In this document: positions 40,047 to 49,131 of the stretch, piece after piece
How positions within the stretch are numbered: the stretch's first letter is position 1
How the letters are laid out: the number at the start of each line of letters is the position of its first letter
Source: CAVSWN01 sp963770995
GTDB taxonomy: Bacteria > Acidobacteriota > Vicinamibacteria > Vicinamibacterales > CAVVIG01
Length of the DNA stretch: 64,000 nucleotides
Direction of reading: 5' to 3'
Assembly: GCA_963770995.1 (NCBI GenBank)
Contig: CAVYRS010000001.1
Location: forward strand, 4,092,001-4,156,000
Translations under genes and position numbers: made by a program
The notes under the pieces: generated by a model
Told to the model about the DNA's origin: nothing
Databases searched by the model: none
The model's input: the letters and a program-made list of their open reading frames with translations, nothing else

Positions 40047-42044
40047 TCAGCGGATTCGAAAGATACGGTCCGATCCGAAAACTGCAAGTTCCTGCGCCCC
40101 GTGCGACCGCAGCCACTGGCTGACCCGCGGCCCGCGATCTTCGGCGTAGAAGGCCTCGTGCACGATCGCGTACGAGGCCTGGCTCGCCACGAGTGCCTGC
40201 CACGCCGGATCGGGCCGGGTCAGCGCGTCCTGGAGGGTCTGGTCGAGTCGCTCGTAGGCTGCGGGTCCGCCACCGCTGTAGCCGTTGACCAGCGGCCGCC
40301 AGTGTGTTGTCGAGTAGAACATATACCGGACATCGAACGCCGGCTCACCGAGCGGCAACTCCACGATGGCCGCGGATGCCGGAAGCGTCGACACGAATCC
40401 GTAGACGGGCGGCACGTCCGCAACCGAGCCCGGCAGCGGCGCGAGCCCGGGCCGCTGGTAGTCGACCGCATTCTGGTTGATGGGAATCGGGACGGCGATT
40501 CCTTCGAACAGGATGAGAACGGTCGCGGCGATCGCGGCCAGCAGTCCGGTGCCGCCGCGTTCGAGTCGCGCGAGACCAAGGGCACCGAGCACGGCCAGCG
40601 CGAACGCCAGGATCATCGCGAAGCGCGCGGGCGCGCGGATGCCGTCGAACCCGGGCACCCACGTGTAGAAAAGCGTATAGAGATTCGCCGGCGCGATCGT
40701 CCGTCCTTTCGCCGCGATCGACGGTCCCCACGACATCACGATCGCGAAGATCGCGACCAGGGTGAAGAGCCCCGCCGGTGATGCGAGCCATCCGCGCACG
40801 GCGCGTCGGCTTGGCGGCGAGACGGCCAGCACGATCGCCCACAACCCGGCGACGACGAGAAGCGCTCGTGGGAAGCTGGCGACCTTCAAGAAGGGAACGC
40901 GGATCGACCATCCGAACAAGAGGGCGATGAGCAATGCCAGCGACGCCATCAGGATCGCCAGAGGTAGGGCGGCCCCAGGGCCGCTGTCGCGGGGGCTCCG
41001 CGCGACACCAGCGCCGACGATGGCCAGCGCGACGATCGTCAGCCCGGGGAACAGCGCGCCCTCCGCTTTCGGCCACGCCTGCGCGAGCGATCCCCAGAGC
41101 CGCAGGTTCGGATCGGCGGTCAGGTAGGCGTAGACGTCCGCCGAGAATCGTGTGGTCTCCTCGAGCGAGCGCGGGTCGAATCCGAGGCGCCGCAGTTCGA
41201 AGTAAGGCAGCATGACCGCGAACGTGACGCCAAGGACCACCGCGCAGGCCGCGGCGACGGCGACGACAACCCGCGACTGTTTCCACAGCGACCGCGTGGT
41301 CATCTCCCACGTGAGATACGCGAGCACGATGGGACTGAAGAAAAGCAGGTAGTACCCGCACGAGAGATTCTGAAGAATCCACGCCGCCGCGCCCCAGGCC
41401 AGAAACCGTACGTGGGGTCCGCGTTCAGGCGGACCTACGGGTGTTGGCTGTGGTCCGGCTGTTGTAGGTCCGGCTGAAGCCGGACCCCACGTACGAGTTG
41501 ACTCAAAAAACCGTCGGAAGCCGTACAGCGCGAACGGCATCCATTGCGAGGAGAGCACCTGCAGATGCGGCATCGACGTCACCCGATAGGGCGCGAACGC
41601 GTACGCCACGCCGGCGACCAACGCGGCCGTGCGGCTGCCGGTGATCTCCCGCGCGAACAGGAACATGCCCAGTCCCGACAGCGCGAACGTCGACAGGAAG
41701 AGGACGTTGTAGCTGAGGATTGGATTTCCGGCGACGAGCTGAATCGGCAGGATCGTGAGCGCCTGCGGCAGCAGGTGCTCGGAGTAGGCGAGCGCGAGCG
41801 GGTGCGGAAAGAAGATGTTCGCGTTCCACCAGCCGCGGCCGAGGTGCGACGCGTCCCACGCGAGAATCCACGCGTTGAGCAGCGGATCGCCGAAGTCCCC
41901 GGCAATATCGCGCGTGAGGCCACGAGCCAGCGGCCATGTGAAGACGATCGTCAGAACGGCGTAGAACGCAAAGGCCGCGAAGCCCGCAGAGAACCTGTTG
42001 GCTTGGCGGTCTCTGCGGTCTTTGCGTTCCTCGACAGTCGTCAC
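40047..42044 (-). CDS. polytopic membrane protein, glycosyltransferase-C-like
   Basis: About 665 aa with 10-12 spans. The first loop has the DFGDPLLNAWILAWDASHLG and HPLALAYSEHL features of GT-C/YfhO-like proteins (acidic residues after TM1). Towards the C-terminus it is periplasmic (EAFYAEDRGPRVSQWLRSHG). The GTG at 42044 avoids overlap with the next gene, and the start region (VTTVEERKDRRDRQANRFSA) is encoded by a family C2 repeat. Residues about 185-213 are from an in-frame family A element (TWGPASAGPTTAGP...PPERGPHV). Probably a lipid-linked-sugar transferase, with function unproven. Confidence 0.75.
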   Translation of the reverse strand: MTTVEERKDRRDRQANRFSAGFAAFAFYAVLTIVFTWPLARGLTRDIAGDFGDPLLNAWILAWDASHLGRGWWNANIFFPHPLALAYSEHLLPQALTILPIQLVAGNPILSYNVLFLSTFALSGLGMFLFAREITGSRTAALVAGVAYAFAPYRVTSMPHLQVLSSQWMPFALYGFRRFFESTRTWGPASAGPTTAGPQPTPVGPPERGPHVRFLAWGAAAWILQNLSCGYYLLFFSPIVLAYLTWEMTTRSLWKQSRVVVAVAAACAVVLGVTFAVMLPYFELRRLGFDPRSLEETTRFSADVYAYLTADPNLRLWGSLAQAWPKAEGALFPGLTIVALAIVGAGVARSPRDSGPGAALPLAILMASLALLIALLFGWSIRVPFLKVASFPRALLVVAGLWAIVLAVSPPSRRAVRGWLASPAGLFTLVAIFAIVMSWGPSIAAKGRTIAPANLYTLFYTWVPGFDGIRAPARFAMILAFALAVLGALGLARLERGGTGLLAAIAATVLILFEGIAVPIPINQNAVDYQRPGLAPLPGSVADVPPVYGFVSTLPASAAIVELPLGEPAFDVRYMFYSTTHWRPLVNGYSGGGPAAYERLDQTLQDALTRPDPAWQALVASQASYAIVHEAFYAEDRGPRVSQWLRSHGAQELAVFGSDRIFRIR
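41407..41495. repeat. family A palindromic element in frame inside the membrane protein gene
   Basis: Perfect 15-bp arms CGTACGTGGGGTCCG (41407-41421) and CGGACCCCACGTACG (41481-41495). The inner GCGTTCAGGCGGACCT and AGGTCCGGCTGAAGC boxes are as in the other copies. Open on the minus strand. It lies in a loop after the ALYGFRRFFEST segment. Confidence 0.9.
41964..42030. repeat. family C2 hairpin overlapping a gene start
   Basis: Left ACGCAAAGGCCGCGAAGCCC and right CGGTCTCTGCGGTCTTTGCG with a central GAGAACCTGTTGGCTTG. It forms codons about 6-27 of the membrane protein, including the charged ERKDRRDRQ segment before TM1. Confidence 0.8.
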
Positions 42045-42057
42045 GCGAGCGTAGTGG

Positions 42058-43116
42058 CTACCTGACGCGCTGGATGCGGACTTCGTTGCTGGTAGCAAGG
42101 TCTTCGACGATCACCGAGAGGATCGCCGCGGTCGGAATCGCGAGGATCGCGCCGACGACGCCCCACAGCGCGCCGCCGATCAACAGCGCGACCATGACCG
42201 CGACTGGACTCACACCGACCCGGCGTTCCATCACTTTCGGCACGAGCACGTTCGCCTCGAGCTGGTGCAGCATGAAGAAGAACGCCCCGACCCCCAGCGC
42301 CAGTTTCGCCGACACGGTAGAGGCGACGGCGACGGCCGTGATGCCGCCGATGATCGGGCCGACGATGGGAATCGTCTCGCCGAGCGCCGCGACAAGCGCG
42401 ACGACGTAGAAGTAGGGCACGCCCATTGCGCCGCAGCCGACGGCGGTAAAAAGACCCATGACTGCCGCGAGCAGGAACTGCGCGCGCAGCCAGGCGCTCA
42501 CCTTCAGCACGGCGTCCCGCGCGGCAGTCGCGACGTCGGCGCGGCGGCCGGCCGGGACGAACCGCACGACGTAATCGAACATCACGTTGGCTTCGATGAG
42601 CAGGTAGAAGCTCAGAATCAGCACGGTGATGACGCCGAACACGCCGCCGATGACGCTCGACAGCGCCACGAACAGCGTCTCGACGGCGTTGCCGCTCGCG
42701 CCGCTCGGTGCGTTCTGCACCGCTTCGGCCAGCGTGATCGTCCGCGTCATCAGCTTGCGGCGGACCAGAAAGATCTGCAGCCGGTTGAACTCCGCCGGCA
42801 GCTTGTCCCACAGCGCGTCGGCCTGTGCGACGAGGGGCGGTATCACCATGAGCCCGACGAGCACGAAGACACCCACGATCGCGATGTAGATGGCGAGAAT
42901 CGCGAGCCAGCGCGGGACGCGCCGCCGGCGGCTGGCGGCATTCGGGTGCTCGATCTCACGAACGAGCGGCGAGAACCCCATGGCGATCAGGGCACTGATG
43001 TAAATCAGCAGGATCGCCTCGCGTGCGGCCCAGAGCGCGAACAGCGCGATCAGGACCGCCGCGACCGTCAGAACGGTCTGTAGCATCCGCCGCGTGAAGT
43101 CGCGTTCGGACAGCAC
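42058..43116 (-). CDS. AI-2E (UPF0118/PerM) family transporter
   Basis: A 352-aa protein with about eight spans in the PerM layout: two at the N-terminus (TVAAVLIALFALWAAREAIL), a soluble helical middle (ALWDKLPAEFNRLQIFLVRR) and a C-terminal membrane block with GVPYFYVVALVAALGETIPI, PIIGGITAVAV, LEANVLVPKVMERRVGVSPV and GGALWGVVGAILAIP. The family includes TqsA, but most members are permeases or Na+/H+ antiporters of unknown substrate. It ends 13 bp before the membrane protein's GTG, so the two are probably co-transcribed. Confidence 0.9.
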   Translation of the reverse strand: MLSERDFTRRMLQTVLTVAAVLIALFALWAAREAILLIYISALIAMGFSPLVREIEHPNAASRRRRVPRWLAILAIYIAIVGVFVLVGLMVIPPLVAQADALWDKLPAEFNRLQIFLVRRKLMTRTITLAEAVQNAPSGASGNAVETLFVALSSVIGGVFGVITVLILSFYLLIEANVMFDYVVRFVPAGRRADVATAARDAVLKVSAWLRAQFLLAAVMGLFTAVGCGAMGVPYFYVVALVAALGETIPIVGPIIGGITAVAVASTVSAKLALGVGAFFFMLHQLEANVLVPKVMERRVGVSPVAVMVALLIGGALWGVVGAILAIPTAAILSVIVEDLATSNEVRIQRVR

Positions 43117-43148
43117 CAGGTCACTCTACCGCGGAGGACGCGGTCCAA

Positions 43149-44363
43149 CTAGGAAAGATAGCGAGCCGTGAATCCAGCCATCAAGTCGTAGATCTCCCGC
43201 AGCTCATCAAGCGGCGCGAGGAAGACGATTCGCAGGAACCCCTGGTCGGCCGGCAGCCCGAATCCCGAGCCGTACACGCACAGCACGCCTGTCGCGTGCA
43301 GCAGGGCCTTCACGTAGTCCTCGTCCGTCCGCCCCGGAGGAAGCGCGACGCGAGGCATCGCGTAGAAGGCGGCGGTCGGCTCCACACATGTCACGCCGGG
43401 CATGGCGCGCAGCCTCGCGATCGTGAGGTCGGACCGCGCTTTGAGATCACGACGGAACCCGACTTGATGCGACCGATCCCCGGTGAGCGCATCAGCGATC
43501 GCGTATTGCATCGGAACGGTGCTGCAGAGACGGCCGTCCGCCAGTTTTCTTACCGCGGCGAGCACGTCGTCCAGGCGAGGCGAGCGGCCGATGGCCATCC
43601 AGCCCGTCCGCCAGCCGGGGGCCAGATACGCTTTTGAAAGACTCGAGAAAGAAATGATCGCTGCGTCGGGGTCGAGCAGGCCGAGCGGCGCGACCGGGCC
43701 GTCGAAGCCAAGGTCGCCGTACACCTCGTCGGCCAGGATCACGAGACCGTGGTCCTCTGCAAAGGCAAGCAGCGCACGCCGTGTGTCGGTGGGATACACC
43801 GCGCCCGTGGGGTTGTTGGGGTCGATGACGACGAGCGCGCGCGTGTCCGGTGTGACGAGCGTTTTGAGGTGGTCGATGTCGGGGAGCCAGTGGTGGTTGG
43901 GGTCCAGCCGGTAGTACTTGGCCCGAGCGCTCAATTTGGCGAGCACGGCCGTGTACAGCGGATACGTTGGCATCGGCACCAGCACTTCACCGCCATCGTC
44001 CACGATGGCGCTCAGCGCGAGCTCGATGCCTTCCGATGTGCCGGCGGTGATGCAGACGCGATCGGGCGTGACCGGAAACCCGTTCGAGGTGTATTCGGCC
44101 GCCACCGCTTCGCGCGCCGCAGGAATCCCAATCGAGGGCCCGTAGTTGTTGTGGCTGTCGCGCATCGCGCGCTCGACGGCGGTGATGAGATGGGGTGGCG
44201 TCTGGAAGCCGAACGCCACCGGATCGCCGATATTCAGATACCGCACGCGGGTGCCGGCGGCCTCCACCTTTTGCGCCTCGGCGACGATATTGCGAATAGC
44301 GTAGGTGAAGCGATGAACGCGCGCGGCAGTCGGGATCGCCGGAAGGGTCTTCGTGGTTGCCAC
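43149..44363 (-). CDS. class I/II aminotransferase (alanine-type)
   Basis: GTG start at 44363 (VATTKTLPAIPTAARVHRFT), 404 aa. The frame can be extended to 44432 but reads junk there. LNIGDPVAFGFQTPPHLITA then SHNNYGPSIGIPAAREAVAA, SEGIELALSAIVDDGGEVLV, DPNNPTGAVYP, ILADEVYGDLGF and the Lys in SFSSLSKAYLAPGWRTGW are AlaA/AlaC-type signatures. It transfers amino groups, most likely with pyruvate/alanine. No pathway neighbours. Divergent from the VWA gene with an 87-bp gap. Confidence 0.88.
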   Translation of the reverse strand: MATTKTLPAIPTAARVHRFTYAIRNIVAEAQKVEAAGTRVRYLNIGDPVAFGFQTPPHLITAVERAMRDSHNNYGPSIGIPAAREAVAAEYTSNGFPVTPDRVCITAGTSEGIELALSAIVDDGGEVLVPMPTYPLYTAVLAKLSARAKYYRLDPNHHWLPDIDHLKTLVTPDTRALVVIDPNNPTGAVYPTDTRRALLAFAEDHGLVILADEVYGDLGFDGPVAPLGLLDPDAAIISFSSLSKAYLAPGWRTGWMAIGRSPRLDDVLAAVRKLADGRLCSTVPMQYAIADALTGDRSHQVGFRRDLKARSDLTIARLRAMPGVTCVEPTAAFYAMPRVALPPGRTDEDYVKALLHATGVLCVYGSGFGLPADQGFLRIVFLAPLDELREIYDLMAGFTARYLS

Positions 44364-44450
44364 GTTCGCGATCTTACTGCACGGTCGCGTAATTCCTACT
44401 CGATTTGGGGCCCCTTTGCAGGGCGCCACCAACCCTAGAATGGAGTCAAG

Positions 44451-45458
44451 ATGCGCGGGTACAGGTACTTACAAAAGCTGGCAAACACCTTGGAATATGC
44501 GCGGCTGATGACCCGCGGCACGCTCCTCGTTGAAACCGCCGTTCTGGCCTTTACCTTGGGGTCGAACGGCGGGGCCGCCGCCTGGGGTCAGACCCCGGCA
44601 CCGCAGGCTCCGACGTTCAAGGGGGGCATCGATCTCGTGCGCGTCGCGGCGGTTGTCAGGGATCGCAAGGGGCGGTTCGTGCAGGACCTGACGGCGCGGG
44701 ACTTCGAGGTGCTCGAGGCTGGTCAGGTGCGCGCGATCGCGGACTTCCGCAGCGACGTGACCGGCGTGAGCGTGGCGCTGCTCTTCGACGTCAGCGGCAG
44801 CATGGAAGGGCAGATGCCGAACGCCCGCGAGGCGGCGCAGCATGTGCTCAGCTGGCTGGACACGCGCGACGAAGCGGCCGTGTTCACGTTCGACACGCGG
44901 CTCGATCAGCGGACCGCGTTCACCGCCGGGCTGCGAACGCTGCCGGACGGCATGTCCGGGGTCGTACCGTTCGGCGCGACGTCGCTCCACGACGCGATCG
45001 CGCTGACGGCCAAGCGGGTGGGGGAGCGTGAGGGACGCCGGCGCGCGGTCGTCGTTCTGACCGACGGCGCCGATACCGCGAGCCGGCTGAACCCGTCCGA
45101 GGTCGCGACAACGGCCAGCGAAATCGACGTGCCGGTGTACATCCTGGGCATCGTGCCGGCGATCGACAACCCGTCTGAAGAGATTGCGGTGACGACGGTG
45201 GAGCGCTCGGCGCTGGCAGGCCCGCTGCCCGAACTCGCAGCAGCAACCGGAGGACATACGTTCGTAGTGAGCGCGCCGGGAAAGCGCAGCATCGCGGCGC
45301 GGCAAATCATCGACGAGTTGCGCCATCAGTACCTCATCGCATTCGAATCGAGCGGCACACCGGGCTGGCATCCGCTCGTGGTCCGTGCCAAGAAAAAGGA
45401 CCTCGTTGTTCGTGCTCGGAATGGGTATATCGCGGGGCAATCACGCCCGTCGGTCTAG
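44451..45458 (+). CDS. VWFA-related domain protein (Acidobacteria type)
   Basis: A 335-aa protein. A possible signal or anchor lies near residues 20-45 (LLVETAVLAFTLGSNGG), so the true start could be the ATG at 44508. Its core is a VWA fold: VSVALLFDVSGSMEGQM carries the MIDAS DxSxS at 113-117, with TDGADTAS later as the Thr/Asp pair. The N-terminal VRVAAVVRDRKGRFVQDLTA ...FEVLEAG stretch is the hallmark of the TIGR03436 family, found in large numbers in Acidobacteria and of unknown role. The stop codon overlaps a strong AGGAGG for the next gene. Confidence 0.85.
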   Translation: MRGYRYLQKLANTLEYARLMTRGTLLVETAVLAFTLGSNGGAAAWGQTPAPQAPTFKGGIDLVRVAAVVRDRKGRFVQDLTARDFEVLEAGQVRAIADFRSDVTGVSVALLFDVSGSMEGQMPNAREAAQHVLSWLDTRDEAAVFTFDTRLDQRTAFTAGLRTLPDGMSGVVPFGATSLHDAIALTAKRVGEREGRRRAVVVLTDGADTASRLNPSEVATTASEIDVPVYILGIVPAIDNPSEEIAVTTVERSALAGPLPELAAATGGHTFVVSAPGKRSIAARQIIDELRHQYLIAFESSGTPGWHPLVVRAKKKDLVVRARNGYIAGQSRPSV

Positions 45459-45470
45459 GAGGAGCGAGAC

Positions 45471-46160
45471 ATGTTGCGGAAACTCTTCTTCGTTGTTCCG
45501 GTCACGGTGCTGGCCATCGGTGGTTCGTCGGCCTGCGCCACCAAAAAGTTCGTGCGCACCCAGGTCGGCGAAGTGAATGAGAAGGTCGACTCGCAGGGTC
45601 GCTCCATCGAGGAGACGCAGGAGCGCGTGCGCCGCAACGAGGGGCGCATCTCCGAGGTCGATCAGCGAGCGGGGGCTGCGGCGCAGTCCGCGCAGCAGGC
45701 GAACGACGCGGCCAGCGCGGCCAACACTGCGGCGGGGGCGGCGGCCAGCGCGGCCAGAGAGGTCGACGGCAAAGTCGACACGATGGACAAGGCCAACCGG
45801 CGCCTCGTCTACGAGGTCGTGCTGAGCGAGGATCAGGGCAACTTCAAGTTCGGCAAGACGGCGCTGCCTGACGAAGCGAAACAGCGGATCGACCAGATGG
45901 TTGCGCAGCTCAAGCAGGATCCGAAGAACATCTTCCTCGAGATCGAAGGCCACACCGACAGCATCGGTGACAAGGTCACCAACGAGCGCATCGGGTTGCA
46001 GCGCGCGGAGGCCGTGAAGCGGTATCTCTACGAGCAGTACCAGATTCCGCTGCACAAGATGAACGTGATCAGCTACGGCAAGGACAAGCCGGTTGCCCCG
46101 AACAAGACCAGGGCCGGCCGCGCCCAGAACCGTCGCGTCGTTCTCAAGGTGCTCGCGTAG
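45471..46160 (+). CDS. OmpA-family peptidoglycan-binding protein, possible lipoprotein
   Basis: A 229-aa protein. N-terminal signal with a Cys after GGSSA (residue 22, non-ideal lipobox). An Ala-rich, heptad-like coiled coil follows at about 25-110 (AAQSAQQANDAASAANTAAG), resembling Lpp-type trimer helices, then an OmpA C-terminal domain (EIEGHTDSIGDKVTNERIGL, QRAEAVKRYL, NRRVVL). The domain binds meso-DAP peptidoglycan, so the protein should tether the outer membrane to the wall. AGGAGCGAGAC before ATG is a good ribosome-binding site. It starts 12 bp after the VWA stop. Confidence 0.88.
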   Translation: MLRKLFFVVPVTVLAIGGSSACATKKFVRTQVGEVNEKVDSQGRSIEETQERVRRNEGRISEVDQRAGAAAQSAQQANDAASAANTAAGAAASAAREVDGKVDTMDKANRRLVYEVVLSEDQGNFKFGKTALPDEAKQRIDQMVAQLKQDPKNIFLEIEGHTDSIGDKVTNERIGLQRAEAVKRYLYEQYQIPLHKMNVISYGKDKPVAPNKTRAGRAQNRRVVLKVLA

Positions 46161-46172
46161 TCTCGTCCCATC

Positions 46173-46355
46173 CCGTGCTCGGTGCACGGTGCTCCGTGCG
46201 CGGTGCTTAGTGCACCGTGCCGGGTGCACTGTGCACCGGGTACTTCGCATCTCGCTCGGTCTCCCCCAGCACCCCGCACCGAGCAGCACTGAGCACCGAG
46301 CACCCAGCACCGTGCACTGAGCACCGCGCACTGAGCACCGTGCACCGTGCACGAC
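46173..46355. repeat. family H repeat (GTGCACCGTG / GCACTGAGCA units)
   Basis: Left: GCTCGGTGCACGGTGCTCCG with further GTGC units. Right: GCACCGAGCACCCAGCACCG and ACTGAGCACCGTGCACCGTG. The two arms are inverted copies around CGCATCTCGCTCGGTCTCCC. It fills the 220-bp gap, which shows no other feature beyond 20 bp before the next start. Confidence 0.85.
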
Positions 46356-46378
46356 GGGTTTTTGATACCCTGTGCACC

Positions 46379-46759
46379 ATGATTCGCACCGAGCTCTCCT
46401 TGCACCTGCCGAATACGCCGGGCGCGCTTGCCGGCGTCTCTCAGTTGTTGTCCGACGAACGCGTGAACATCCTGGCGATGACGCTCGAGTCCGGCGGTCA
46501 GCTTCGCCTCGTCGTCGACAACCACGTGCACGCCGCCGGCGTGCTGCGCGAGCACCATCACAAGGTGACCGAACGGGACGTCATCCTCACGACCGTGCCG
46601 AACGCGCCCGGAGCCCTCGCGCCGACGCTGCGGCTGGTCGCCGACGCGAGCATCAACGTCGAATACGCTTACAGCGGCGCGGCCGAGGGCAGCGCGATGG
46701 CGTCGGTCGTGCTCGGAGTGGACGATGCGCAGCGAGCGTCCGCCGCAGCTGGCATTTGA
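46379..46759 (+). CDS. double ACT-domain protein (126 aa)
   Basis: Two ACT-like halves: ELSLHLPNTPGALAGVSQLL then SDERVNILAMTLES, and VILTTVPNAPGALAPTLRLV then ADASINVEYAYSG. Each has the PG(A)L loop where small ligands such as amino acids bind. There is no catalytic domain, so it is probably a small sensor or regulatory subunit. Start is ATG at 46379, directly after the family H repeat. It is followed by a family C hairpin and a 58-aa gene. Confidence 0.85.
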   Translation: MIRTELSLHLPNTPGALAGVSQLLSDERVNILAMTLESGGQLRLVVDNHVHAAGVLREHHHKVTERDVILTTVPNAPGALAPTLRLVADASINVEYAYSGAAEGSAMASVVLGVDDAQRASAAAGI

Positions 46760-46763
46760 AAGG

Positions 46764-46861
46764 GCACCACCACAGAGGTCACGGTGACGAACAGAGAACA
46801 CAGAACACTTTTGTACGAAGTCTGTGTTCTCCGTTTGTGTCTGTGTCCACCGTGGTAGTGC
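46764..46861. repeat. family C hairpin repeat
   Basis: Left arm CACCACCACAGAGGTCACGG, right arm TGTCTGTGTCCACCGTGGTA, with a loop CACTTTTGTACGAAGTCTG much like that at 32361-32457. It follows the ACT gene stop by four bases. Confidence 0.85.
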
Positions 46862-46874
46862 CTGTGGGCTGGTG

Positions 46875-47051
46875 ATGCGCCTCTACGTGGAGCCGATGGA
46901 CGTCGTCGTCGTGGAGGTCGATCGCGACGGGAGGGTCAAGCTCGAAAACGACGAGTGGATCGCGCCGACGCTGCAGGAAAAGCGCGCGATCCTGTACGCC
47001 GCGCGGCAGGAGCTCGCCGCCCTCACCGAGCTCGTGGACGCGTTGGAGTGA
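46875..47051 (+). CDS. small hypothetical protein (58 aa)
   Basis: MRLYVEPMDVVVVEVDRDGR then VKLENDEWIAPTLQEKRAIL and an Ala/Leu-rich C-terminal helix ending ELVDALE. No family recognised. The longer frame to 46824 is only the family C repeat read through (FSVCVCVHRGSA), so ATG 46875 is preferred, though GTG three bases earlier is possible. Possibly co-transcribed with the ACT gene. Flanked by family C and C2 hairpins. Confidence 0.55.
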   Translation: MRLYVEPMDVVVVEVDRDGRVKLENDEWIAPTLQEKRAILYAARQELAALTELVDALE

Positions 47052-47124
47052 TGGAACGCAAAGACCGCGAAGACCGCAGAGCATATCCTCTCTTAGCGCT
47101 CTTTGCGGCCTTTGCGTTCTTGAG
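47052..47124. repeat. family C2 hairpin
   Basis: AACGCAAAGACCGCGAAGAC pairs with GCGCTCTTTGCGGCCTTTGC then GTTC. It starts at the stop of the 58-aa gene and ends against the convergent aminotransferase stop. Confidence 0.8.
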
Positions 47125-48439
47125 TCACGCCGCCGTCGACGGCGGCTGCTTCAGCAGGTCCTCAATCGCGGCCGCGAACGTGTCGACCTCTTCGAGCGTC
47201 GTGTAGACGTTCGGCGTGACGCGCAGCCCCTGATAGTCGTCGCGCTTGATGGCCGCGGTGATGATGCGGTACTTCGACCACAGGAAATCGTACGCCTTCG
47301 GCGACATCGACGCCCTCGAGGCTGACGTTGGAGAGGCCCCACGCCTGATTCGGCATCGCGGCTGTTGAGGATCTTCACGCCGCGGCAGCTTTTCGACCTC
47401 GCGTGGCCCAGCGATCGTTCAGGTAGCGCAGCCGCGCCGCCTTGCGCTCGACGCCGATCGCCTGGTGGAACGCGAGCGCTTCGGCGATGGCGTTGTGGTT
47501 CGCCGCCGGATGCGTGCCGATCTCCTCGAACTTGCGGATGTTGTTCGACTTGCTCGCCGCGGCCGGCGTCAGCGGCCAGATCTTCTCGATGTTCTCGCGC
47601 CGCACGTAGAGGAAGCCGGTGCCGACCGGCGCGAGCAGCCACTTGTGCAGCGAGCAGCCGTAGTAGTCGCACTCGAGATCGCGAGAGCTTGAACGGGAAG
47701 TGCGCGAAGGCGTGCGCGCCGTCGACGATCGTCTGGATGCCGCGGCCGCGCGCCATCCGCGCGATGTCGCGCACCGGGAACAGCTGACCGGTGAGGTTCG
47801 TGATGTGGCAGATGTGGATGACCTTCGTCTTCGGCGTGATCGCGCTGCGTGATGCGGTCGGTCAGCTCGGAGATGTTGGTCGTCGGCACCGGGAACGAGA
47901 TCTTCGTGACCTCGATCTTGTCGCGGCGCACGCGCTGATCCCAGGTGTCGAGCATCCGCCCGTAGTCCTGGTTCGTCGTCACCACGTCGTCGCCGGCCTG
48001 GAGATCGATGCCGAGCTGCGCGATCTGCAGCCCCTCGCTGGCGTTGCGCGTGATGGCGAGCTCCTCCAGGTCGCAGCCGACCTCGACCGCGAGCTTGCGC
48101 CGCACCGTCTCGACGTTCGGCTCGAGCAGTGTTCCACATGTAGTGAATCGGCGCCTGGTTGGACGATGTCGAGATAGCGCTTCAGCGCCTCGTGCACGAC
48201 GCGCGGGCTGGGGCAGGTGTAGCCGTTGTTCAGGTTGATGATGGTGCGGTCGAGCGTGAAGGCCTGCTGGATGTCGCGCCAGTAGCCCTCGTCGGCCGCG
48301 ACCTCGGCCGGCGGCCGATCGGCGACGCGCGGCGCCGGCCGAGACGATCGCGCTCGAGCCAGTCGGTCTTGAAGCGCCACCGCGCCCAGCGCGCCCGCCG
48401 GAACAATCTGTCGCAAGAAAGTCACGTCGTGCGCTGCAT
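47125..48439 (-). pseudogene. class V aminotransferase (cysteine-desulfurase-like) with Tat signal, frame-broken
   Basis: After two one-base skips the start reads RRRDFLRQIVPAGALGAVAL, a twin-arginine signal. Then YWRDIQQAFTLDRTIINLNN, RNASEGLQIAQLGIDLQAGD, TDIL-type HITNLTGQLFPVRDIARMA, DGAHAFAHFPF and the PLP-Lys motif CSLHKWLLAPVGTGFLYVR, ending EVDTFAAAIEDLLKQPPSTA. About 430 aa. At least ten one-base skips, including about 48149, 48127, 47841, 47681, 47401, 47379, 47351 and 47308. The family includes isopenicillin-N epimerase-like enzymes, often Tat-exported in Acidobacteria. Substrate unknown. Confidence 0.82.
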
Positions 48440-48473
48440 GATCGTCCTCCAGCTGGGGTATTCTGCCGTGGCC

Positions 48474-48520
48474 CTAGCCCCGAGTCCGCCGAGTCCCTAG
48501 CTCCGAGCCCCGAGCCCCGG
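48474..48520. repeat. short CCGAGCCC tandem repeat
   Basis: Units CCCCGAGTCCGCCGAGTCCC and CTCCGAGCCCCGAGCCCCGG, direct only, in the divergent gap between the Tat aminotransferase and the Mo-hydroxylase genes. Confidence 0.6.
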
Positions 48521-48533
48521 TATTATTCACCCC

Positions 48534-49131
48534 ATGACAGTCAGCCGCAGAGATTTCTTGAAAAGCGCCGGCGTCGAGCAGTCTCGCGACCGCCGTGACG
48601 CCGGCGCGAGCCGAAGCCGAGGCGCAAACCGGGCCGCGCGTCGTCGGACCCGGCGACGTGCCGGTGACCGCTGACGGTCAACGGCAAGCGCGTCGATCTG
48701 CGGATCGAGCCGCGCGTGACGCTGCTCGACGCGCTGCGCAACCGCGCCGATCTCACCGGCAACAAGCGCGTCTGCGATCGCGGCACCTGCGGCGCCTGCA
48801 CGATGATCGTCGACGGCCGCACGGTCTACTCGTGCTCGACGCTCGCGATCGAAGTGCAGGGCAAGCAGATTCGCACCGTCGACGGCCTCGCGACCGGCAA
48901 CGGCACGCTGCACCCGGTGCAGCAGGCGTTCTGCGACACCGACGCGCTGATGTGCGGCTTCTGCACGCCGGGCTTCGTCGATGGCGACGGTCGCGCTCCT
49001 CGAGAAGCATCCGCAACCCGACGCCGCGAGCAGATGCGCCAAGGGCCTCGACGGCAACATCTGCCGCTGCGGCACGTTCGTCCGCGATCATGGAAGCGGC
49101 GCTGAAAGCGAAGGGAAGGGGGTGGCTCGTG
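48534..49131 (+). pseudogene. xanthine-dehydrogenase-family small [2Fe-2S] subunit with Tat signal, frame-broken
   Basis: Starts MTVSRRDFLKSAGV, a twin-arginine signal. The repaired frame continues SLATAVTPARAEAEAQTGPR then VTLLDALRNRADLTGNKRVC. The first cluster is CDRGTCGACTMIVDGRTVYS(C), and the second is CGFCTPGF with NICRCGT. Skips at about 48577, 48668, 48980 and 49086. This subunit carries electrons from the Mo site to FAD. A Tat signal means the folded enzyme is exported to the periplasm. It is first of three genes, end set at the next GTG because the stop is not clear. Confidence 0.82.

Noticed and set aside
40047..42098. ATG at 42098 as start of the membrane protein
   Set aside because: It would overlap 41 bp of the AI-2E gene and add a non-hydrophobic, low-complexity stretch. 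GTG 42044 is preferred, though unproven.
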